From positions 1 through 27,516 of the forward strand of contig JACJWY010000021.1 of the NCBI GenBank assembly GCA_020636955.1: a stretch of 27,516 nt of DNA, in the 5' to 3' direction. Positions 22,623 through 27,516 of this stretch are shown here, piece after piece (the stretch's first letter is position 1; the number at the start of each line of letters is the position of its first letter). Source of the stretch: Thermoleophilales bacterium (GTDB taxonomy: Bacteria > Actinomycetota > Thermoleophilia > Solirubrobacterales > 70-9). The translations under genes and the position numbers were made by a program. The notes under the pieces were generated by a model. It did not search any database. It was not told where the DNA came from and saw only the letters and a program-made list of their open reading frames with translations.

Positions 22623-25181
22623 TCAGTCGGGATCGTCGAACAGGTCCGCCTCGGCGGGGATTACTTCGGTCGGAGTTTCTTCCTGCCGGGGTCGGCGGGT
22701 CGGGCCCGGCATTGGTTCACGGGCATTCTCCGGGGCTGGCGTGCGCTCAAGCGGGGGGAACGCCGCTTCGTCCGGAACCTCCCAGCTCTGGATCAGCGGC
22801 AGTCGCCACATCAGGCTGGCCAGGACCAGGCCAAGCGCCGCGGCCAGCATGGCGATGAACCACTGCTCGGCGCCCAGCATCGCCATGTCGAAGAATTCGC
22901 GCAACTGGGGGACCGCCAGAATGCCGGCGAACAGCGCGCCGAGACCGGCGACCATGGCCAGCATGTAGCTCTGGATCGCGATGTGCTCGCGTCCTGGCCC
23001 GCGCTCCAGCAACAGCACAAAACAGAGGCCGAGGATGATCAGGGTGGTGGTGGCCGCGGTCCGGCCTTCCTCGACGTTGCCGCCAAAGACCACATCGACC
23101 AGGAAGTAGGAGAGGATCGAACCGAGAGCGGTCGCGATCCCGGCCGGAACGGCAAAGGCAGCAAGGGCCTTGAGCAGCCTGCCTCGGTAGAGCGGTCCGT
23201 CCGAAGGCGCCAGGGCCAGTACGAATGACGGGATGCCGATGGTCAGGAATGCGGCCAGGGTGAGGTGCCGTGGCAGGAAGGGAAAGGTGAATCCGGGTAC
23301 CGAAACGAGCACGATCAGGGCCGCCGCGTAGACCGACTTGGTCAGATAGAGCCGCCCGAGGCGGTGGATGTTTCTGGCGATCCGGCGGCCCTCGGCAATT
23401 GCTTCGGGCAGGCGGCTGAACTGGTCTTCGAGCAGCACAACGTCGGCCACCGACTTGGTGACCTGGCTTCCCGAGCCCATGGCGACGGCCATGCGGGCGC
23501 TCTTCAGCGCCGGCACGTCATTTACCCCGTCTCCGATCATCGCCGTATAAGCGCCGGAATCGGCGAGCGCGGAGACCAGTTGCCTTTTCTGCTCGGGCCG
23601 GATCCGGCAGAAGATCGTGTTGGCTTTGACCACCTCGGCAAGAGCTTCTTCGTCTTCGGGCAGATCCGGACCTTCGATCACCCCGGCATCGGCGGGGATC
23701 CCGACCGCCTTCGCGACCGCGGTGACCGTCGCCCGGGCATCGCCCGAAATCAGCTTCAGGGCGACGTCCTCGCTTCGCATCAGCTCGAGAGTTTCCTCGA
23801 CTCCGGGCCGCAGGTTCTCGCGCAACACCACGAGGGCGACCGGTTCCAGTCCGGAGGGGTATCCGTCAGCGCCGCTCGCCGGCAGGGGGGCCGTGGTCTC
23901 ACAGAGGGCGACCACCCGACGACCGGCCTCGGTCTCTTCTTCAAGCCGGGCGGCCAGATCCTGGTCGAGGGCCAGCGCTCCGGCACCGACCATCAGGTCG
24001 GGCGCGCCAAGCACCAGGCTGCGATGCATGCCCCGCTCATCGAAGGTTAGGGCGCTCCATTTCCACTCCGATGAAAAGGTCACCTCGCCGACCACCGGCT
24101 CGGCTTCCCCCGGACACTCGTCGGCGATCGCCTCCAGGGTGAGGTTGCGGTCCCCGGCACTGGCTGCGTACCGTCCGAGTTCGTTTGCCGCCCTCCGCTC
24201 GTCGGTCACCCTGGCGGGAATGACCTCGACCACGGTCAGCTCCCCGTCGGTCAGGGTGCCGGTCTTGTCGACGCAGATCGTGTCAACCGAGGCCAGCGAC
24301 TCGGTGGCACTCATCTGTTGGATCAGGGTCGCCCGCCTTGCCATTTTCACCGCGGCCACAGCGAAGGTCACGCTCATCAGCAGGACCAGGCCTTCGGGGA
24401 TCAGGGTGATCAGCCCCGCGGTCGCGGTTTGTGCGGCGTCGACCAGGTCCACCTGACGGACGACCAGCGACCCGATCAGCAGGGCGGCCAGCGGCAGCAG
24501 GATCCAGGTACAGACCAGGATCACCCGGTTTACCTCTTCCTGGAGTGGCGACGGCGGATGCCTGAAGGCCCTGGCCTCGCCGGCGATCTGGCCGGCATAG
24601 CTTTCCTCGCGGACGGCGGTCACCTCGCAGAAGCCGGATCCGGAAATCACGAAGCTGCCCGAAAGGACCTCGTCGCCGGGTGACTTGCCGATCGCATCCG
24701 ATTCACCGGTCAGCATCGACTCGTCGACGGAGAGACCGCGGGAGCTGGTCGTCTTGCCGTCGGCCACCAGCTGGTCGCCCGGGGTCAAACGGATCAGGTC
24801 ACCCGGCACGACCTCGTCGGCCAGAAGCTCGAGGCTCTCCCCGTCGCGGATCACCTCGGCCCGGGGCGCGACCAGGATCGCCAGCCGGTCGAGGGTCTCC
24901 TTCGCCTTCAGTTCCTGGCGAATGCCGATCCAGGTGTTGATGATCGCGATCATTCCGAAGATCGCGTCGGCGATCAGGCCCAGCGAGAGGATCAGGACGA
25001 AGAAGATTCCGATGATCAGGTTGAAGAGCGTGAATACGTTGCCGGCGACGATGCTCGATGTGGAGCGGGAGGAATGGGGGTGGGCAGGCCCCAGCGCCCG
25101 GAGCCGCTCGGCGGCCTCGGCCGCGGGCAGGCCCGGGCCCGGATCGCCGGTCGGGAGTACCTGGGTCGCCGTTTCGCTCAC
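22623..25181 (-). CDS. P-type cation-transporting ATPase, CtpE-like
   Basis: This 852-aa P-type ATPase has the actuator motif TGES (158-161), IPEGL in M4 (261-265), the phosphorylated Asp D305 in CVDKTGTLTDG and the hinge MIGDGVNDVPALKSA. A six-helix C-terminal membrane region and a polar Pro/Glu-rich tail follow. The short N-terminus, VPEGL/IPEGL-type M4 and overall layout resemble mycobacterial CtpE, implicated in Ca2+ uptake, more than heavy-metal or Kdp pumps; no CPx motif or metal-binding domain is present. GTG 25181 has an AACAAT box ending 6 nt upstream. It converges with marR with only 5 bp between. The ion is inferred, not shown. Confidence 0.92.
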   Translation of the reverse strand: MSETATQVLPTGDPGPGLPAAEAAERLRALGPAHPHSSRSTSSIVAGNVFTLFNLIIGIFFVLILSLGLIADAIFGMIAIINTWIGIRQELKAKETLDRLAILVAPRAEVIRDGESLELLADEVVPGDLIRLTPGDQLVADGKTTSSRGLSVDESMLTGESDAIGKSPGDEVLSGSFVISGSGFCEVTAVREESYAGQIAGEARAFRHPPSPLQEEVNRVILVCTWILLPLAALLIGSLVVRQVDLVDAAQTATAGLITLIPEGLVLLMSVTFAVAAVKMARRATLIQQMSATESLASVDTICVDKTGTLTDGELTVVEVIPARVTDERRAANELGRYAASAGDRNLTLEAIADECPGEAEPVVGEVTFSSEWKWSALTFDERGMHRSLVLGAPDLMVGAGALALDQDLAARLEEETEAGRRVVALCETTAPLPASGADGYPSGLEPVALVVLRENLRPGVEETLELMRSEDVALKLISGDARATVTAVAKAVGIPADAGVIEGPDLPEDEEALAEVVKANTIFCRIRPEQKRQLVSALADSGAYTAMIGDGVNDVPALKSARMAVAMGSGSQVTKSVADVVLLEDQFSRLPEAIAEGRRIARNIHRLGRLYLTKSVYAAALIVLVSVPGFTFPFLPRHLTLAAFLTIGIPSFVLALAPSDGPLYRGRLLKALAAFAVPAGIATALGSILSYFLVDVVFGGNVEEGRTAATTTLIILGLCFVLLLERGPGREHIAIQSYMLAMVAGLGALFAGILAVPQLREFFDMAMLGAEQWFIAMLAAALGLVLASLMWRLPLIQSWEVPDEAAFPPLERTPAPENAREPMPGPTRRPRQEETPTEVIPAEADLFDDPD

Positions 25182-25187
25182 GGGGTG

Positions 25188-25193
25188 ATTGTT
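25188..25193 (-). promoter_or_regulatory. -10-like box of the P-type ATPase gene
   Basis: AACAAT on the minus strand ends 6 nt before GTG 25181, consistent with a leaderless mRNA. Confidence 0.4.
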
Positions 25194-25249
25194 ACCGGTT
25201 TGCGCCGTCGGTAACCGCCGCCCCGGGGGTGCGGCCCGTCACCCGCCCA

Positions 25250-25294
25250 ACCGGGGGCATTCACCCGCCGAATTTGCGGGTGAATGCCCCCGGT
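25250..25294. repeat. Perfect 19-bp-stem palindrome between divergent genes
   Basis: ACCGGGGGCATTCACCCGC (25250-25268) is exactly complementary to 25276-25294 around the 7-nt loop CGAATTT. It lies between two divergent genes, so it is not a terminator of either. Confidence 0.9.
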
Positions 25295-25321
25295 CGAGAA
25301 TCGGACCGGGTCACCTGAGTG

Positions 25322-25342
25322 GTACAAAAACGAGATTTGTAC
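25322..25342. promoter_or_regulatory. Possible operator upstream of the LLM oxidoreductase gene
   Basis: GTACAAA (25322-25328) and TTTGTAC (25336-25342) form a perfect inverted repeat with a 7-nt spacer. It covers the -35 region of the predicted promoter and ends 7 bp before the TAGGAT box. Confidence 0.5.
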
Positions 25343-25349
25343 TTTCGGG

Positions 25350-25355
25350 TAGGAT
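25350..25355 (+). promoter_or_regulatory. -10 box of the LLM oxidoreductase gene, leaderless start
   Basis: TAGGAT ends 6 nt before ATG 25362. It is the same hexamer as in front of opuCA. No -35 consensus is visible, which may point to activator dependence. Confidence 0.55.
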
Positions 25356-25361
25356 GCCCGT

Positions 25362-26411
25362 ATGTCACTGAAGCTTGGGCTGTATCTCGGGTACTGGGGA
25401 ATTGGACCCCGCGGAAAAGATGCGATCGAGGCGGTGCAGTTCGCCGAGAGCATCGGCTACGAATCGGTGTGGGTGGCCGAGTCCTACGGGTCGGATTGCG
25501 TCAGCGTCCTTTCCTGGCTGGCGGCGCAGACCGAGAAGATCAACCTGGGCGCGGCAATCATGCAGGTGCCCGCCCGTCCGCCGGCCGCAGCCGCGATGGC
25601 CGGTGCCACGATCGACTACCTCTCAAATGGCCGCTTCATGTTCGGCTTCGGCCCCTCGGGCCCGCAGGTTTCCGAGGGCTGGTACGGGGTGGATTACTCC
25701 AAGCCCTGGGGCCGGACCAAGGAATATGTGGAGGTCGTCCGCGAGATCGTCGCCCGCGAGGAAAAGCTCGACCATCAGGGCGAGCACTACCAGCTGCCGA
25801 TGCCCGGCGGCCAGGGCAAACCTTTGAAGCTCAACTTCAAGCCGCTCCGTCCCGACATCCCGATCTTCATCGGGGCGATCGGCCGCCGCTCGGTCGAGAT
25901 CGCCGCCGAAGTCGCCGATGGCTGGATCCCGATCTTCTTCAGCCCGGAGAAGTTCGAGGAAGCCTGGGGCGAGCACATCGAGAAGGGCCTCGCCGCGGGT
26001 GGTCGCACCCGGGAAGACTTCGAAATCTCGCCTTCGGTCCAGGTCGCTATCGACGGTGACCTCGAAGCGGCCCGGAACATGGTCCGCATGGCGCTGGTCC
26101 TCTACCTCGGTGGCATGGGCTCGAAGAAGACCAACTTCTACGTTGATCTCTCCCACCGCTTCGGCTTCGGTGAAGAGGCCGACAAGGTCCAGGAACTCTT
26201 CCAGTCCGGCGACAAGGAAGGCGCCTTCAAGGCCCTGCCCGACGAGTTCGTCAACGCCGTCTCGCTGATCGGCACCGAGGCCGAAGTCGCCGAGCGCCTC
26301 AACGCCTTCCGCGAGAAGGGAATCGACCGTTTGATCATGACTCCGGTCCACCCGGAGGTCGACCAGATGAGGCATACGGTCGAACGGCTGGCGGCCCTGA
26401 CCCAGGGCTGA
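25362..26411 (+). CDS. LLM-class (luciferase-like) F420-dependent oxidoreductase
   Basis: This 349-aa TIM-barrel flavin/F420 oxidoreductase of the bacterial luciferase-like family has FAESIGYESVWVAESYGSD (27-45), typical of the first barrel strands. Further hallmarks are INLGAAIMQVPARPPAAAA, GRFMFGFGPSGPQVSEGWYG and the strand PIFIGAIGRRSVEIAAEVADGW. Actinobacterial members mostly use F420 rather than FMN to reduce or dehydrogenate small molecules. The start is leaderless by the TAGGAT box. The last codons overlap a candidate SRP RNA hairpin. The substrate is unknown. Confidence 0.92.
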   Translation: MSLKLGLYLGYWGIGPRGKDAIEAVQFAESIGYESVWVAESYGSDCVSVLSWLAAQTEKINLGAAIMQVPARPPAAAAMAGATIDYLSNGRFMFGFGPSGPQVSEGWYGVDYSKPWGRTKEYVEVVREIVAREEKLDHQGEHYQLPMPGGQGKPLKLNFKPLRPDIPIFIGAIGRRSVEIAAEVADGWIPIFFSPEKFEEAWGEHIEKGLAAGGRTREDFEISPSVQVAIDGDLEAARNMVRMALVLYLGGMGSKKTNFYVDLSHRFGFGEEADKVQELFQSGDKEGAFKALPDEFVNAVSLIGTEAEVAERLNAFREKGIDRLIMTPVHPEVDQMRHTVERLAALTQG

Positions 26412-26466
26412 GGCAGGCCAGGAAGGCAGCAGTCCGGTCGGCCCCTTCACCGGGTCGCTGCGCCAG
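26388..26466 (+). ncRNA. ffs: Candidate small SRP RNA (4.5S-like)
   Basis: The apex CAGGCCAGGAAGGCAGCAGT (26414-26433) closely resembles the conserved SRP helix-8 motif CAGGTCCGGAAGGAAGCAGC: GGAAGG and AGCAG are identical and the spacing is kept. Flanking arms form a long hairpin: CTGGCG/CGCCAG (26388-26393, 26461-26466), GACCC/GGGTC (26399-26403, 26452-26456) and GGGCTGA/TCGGCCC (26405-26411, 26438-26444). Oddities are an AGGAA pentaloop closed by GCC/GGC instead of a GGAA tetraloop, and overlap of the 5' arm with the end of the LLM gene. No clear promoter or terminator is visible, so it could be a relic or coincidence. Confidence 0.45.
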
Positions 26467-26511
26467 AAGTCGCCCCGCGTTCAATTCCCATAATCTGAGT
26501 CGGCCTTGTCC

Positions 26512-27516
26512 ATGAAGATCGGAGTTCCCAAAGAATCTGCTGATGGCGAGAACCGGGTCGCCCTGGTTCCCGAGTCGGTCAAGTCCCTTCTGAAAAAGGA
26601 AGGCGTCGAGATCGTGATCGAGTCCGGAGCCGGCGATGTTGCCGGTCATCCCGACTCGCAATACGAGGAGGCCGGAGCGAAGGTCGGCTCGCATGCCGAC
26701 GTGCTCGCTGCGGATCTCGTGCTCCATGTCGCTCCGCTCTCGGAAAGCGAGATCGGCGAGCTGAAGCAGGGGCAGTATCTGATCAGTCACCTCTCACCGC
26801 TGACTTCCGCGGAGACCAACAAGGCGCTCGCGTCGGCCGGTGTCACCGCCCTGGCGATGGAACTCATCCCGCGAACTACCCGCGCCCAGGCAATGGACGC
26901 GCTCTCCTCGCAGGCGACCGCCGCGGGCTATGCGGCGACCCTGATCGCCGCCCGCGAGTCGGGCAGCTTCTGGGGCATGCTTACCACCGCCGCCGGCACG
27001 ATCCGCCCGGCCCGGGTGCTGGTGCTCGGGGCCGGTGTGGCCGGACTCCAGGCGATCGCCACCGCCAAGCGGCTCGGCGCGATCGTCACCGGTTTCGACA
27101 TTCGCCGCGCCGCCTGGGAACAGATTGCTTCGCTGGGTGGCCGGCCGCTCGAACTCGACTTCATCCCAGACGCCGAAGGCGAGGGCGGATACGCCCGGCC
27201 TTTGACCGACGAGGAAAATCAGCAGGTTCGTGACGCGATTGACGAGAACGCCGGTCGGCAGGACGTGATCATCACCACAGCCGCGATCCCGGGCCGACCC
27301 GCGCCGACCCTGATCACGGCGGCAGGCGTCGCCAACATGGGCCCCGGCTCGGTGATTCTGGACCTTGCCGCCGAGACCGGCGGAAACTGCGAGTTGACCG
27401 AGCCCGGTCAGACCGTAGTCAAGGACGGAGTGAAGATCGTCGGCCCGAAGAACCTCGCCTCCGAGCTGCCGGGTCACGCCTCCCAGCTTTATGCCAAGAA
27501 CCTCGAGAACCTGCTC
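26512..27516 (+). CDS. pntA: NAD(P) transhydrogenase subunit alpha, partial (runs off the right edge)
   Basis: 335 codons are present with no stop. The protein begins MKIGVPKESADGENRVALVPE, shared by transhydrogenase alpha subunits and alanine dehydrogenase. RTTRAQAMDALSSQATAAGY and the Rossmann motif VLVLGAGVAGLQAIATAKRLGA, with IRPARV before it, fit PntA rather than alanine dehydrogenase. This subunit carries the NAD(H)-binding domain I of the proton-translocating transhydrogenase that makes NADPH. A TAATCT box at 26491-26496 suggests a very short 5' leader; no Shine-Dalgarno is evident. The C-terminal end and the pntB partner should lie beyond the window. Confidence 0.93.
   Translation, partial: MKIGVPKESADGENRVALVPESVKSLLKKEGVEIVIESGAGDVAGHPDSQYEEAGAKVGSHADVLAADLVLHVAPLSESEIGELKQGQYLISHLSPLTSAETNKALASAGVTALAMELIPRTTRAQAMDALSSQATAAGYAATLIAARESGSFWGMLTTAAGTIRPARVLVLGAGVAGLQAIATAKRLGAIVTGFDIRRAAWEQIASLGGRPLELDFIPDAEGEGGYARPLTDEENQQVRDAIDENAGRQDVIITTAAIPGRPAPTLITAAGVANMGPGSVILDLAAETGGNCELTEPGQTVVKDGVKIVGPKNLASELPGHASQLYAKNLENLL

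Noticed and set aside
25178..25453. 91-aa minus-strand frame spanning the P-type ATPase/LLM intergenic region
   Set aside because: It runs through the perfect hairpin and the start of the LLM gene; composition is unlike a protein.
26335..27477. Two minus-strand open frames opposite the right-edge gene
   Set aside because: The plus strand encodes an unmistakable transhydrogenase alpha subunit; the minus frames are shadows.

Overview
The window reads as chromosomal DNA of a GC-rich actinobacterium. An F420-type LLM oxidoreductase, Asp/Ser-rich lipoprotein linkers after the lipobox Cys, GTG/TTG starts and many genes with a TANNNT box 6-8 nt before the start codon all fit the high-GC Actinobacteriota. 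Thermoleophilia/Solirubrobacterales is my best guess, but that is inference. No rRNA, tRNA, transposase, phage gene or CRISPR array was recognised. There is one candidate SRP RNA.

Layout. 1-516 has no convincing gene but is dense in palindromic repeats. 517-3212 holds a voltage-sensor ion channel (-) divergent from a marR-MFS exporter pair (+), with a palindromic operator between them. 3264-4667 is a FAD amine oxidase-like enzyme. 4750-8481 (-) is a complete OpuC/ProU-type glycine betaine/choline ABC operon (ATPase with CBS domains, two permeases, lipoprotein) ending in a strong terminator. 8555-9820 (+) is a secreted coiled-coil M23 peptidase. 9908-11818 (-) holds a small unknown protein, a DUF3817-like membrane protein and an MtaD-type amidohydrolase. 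11903-15945 (-) is a polyamine ABC operon in the order potA-potD-potB-potC. 16059-18146 (-) holds a Pro/Ala-rich membrane protein followed by a crotonase fused to a RelA/SpoT-hydrolase-like HD domain. 18272-19435 (+) is a thiolase, and 19494-20756 (-) is LhgO. 20845-21989 (-) is yceI plus an FMN reductase, divergent from a second marR (22108-22617, +). 22623-25181 (-) is a CtpE-like P-type ATPase. 25362-26411 (+) is the LLM oxidoreductase, followed by the SRP-like hairpin and by pntA, which runs off the right edge.

The genes form independent modules rather than one pathway: compatible-solute and polyamine import, amine/hydroxy-acid oxidation, acyl-CoA chemistry, and two MarR-controlled divergent units.

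The points most worth a second look are the crotonase-HD fusion, a potA that seems to begin at ACG behind a strong Shine-Dalgarno, paired 18-bp operators in the yceI/marR region, a three-copy palindromic repeat, a 16-bp tandem duplication that separated two formerly overlapping genes, and a possible SRP RNA overlapping a stop codon.
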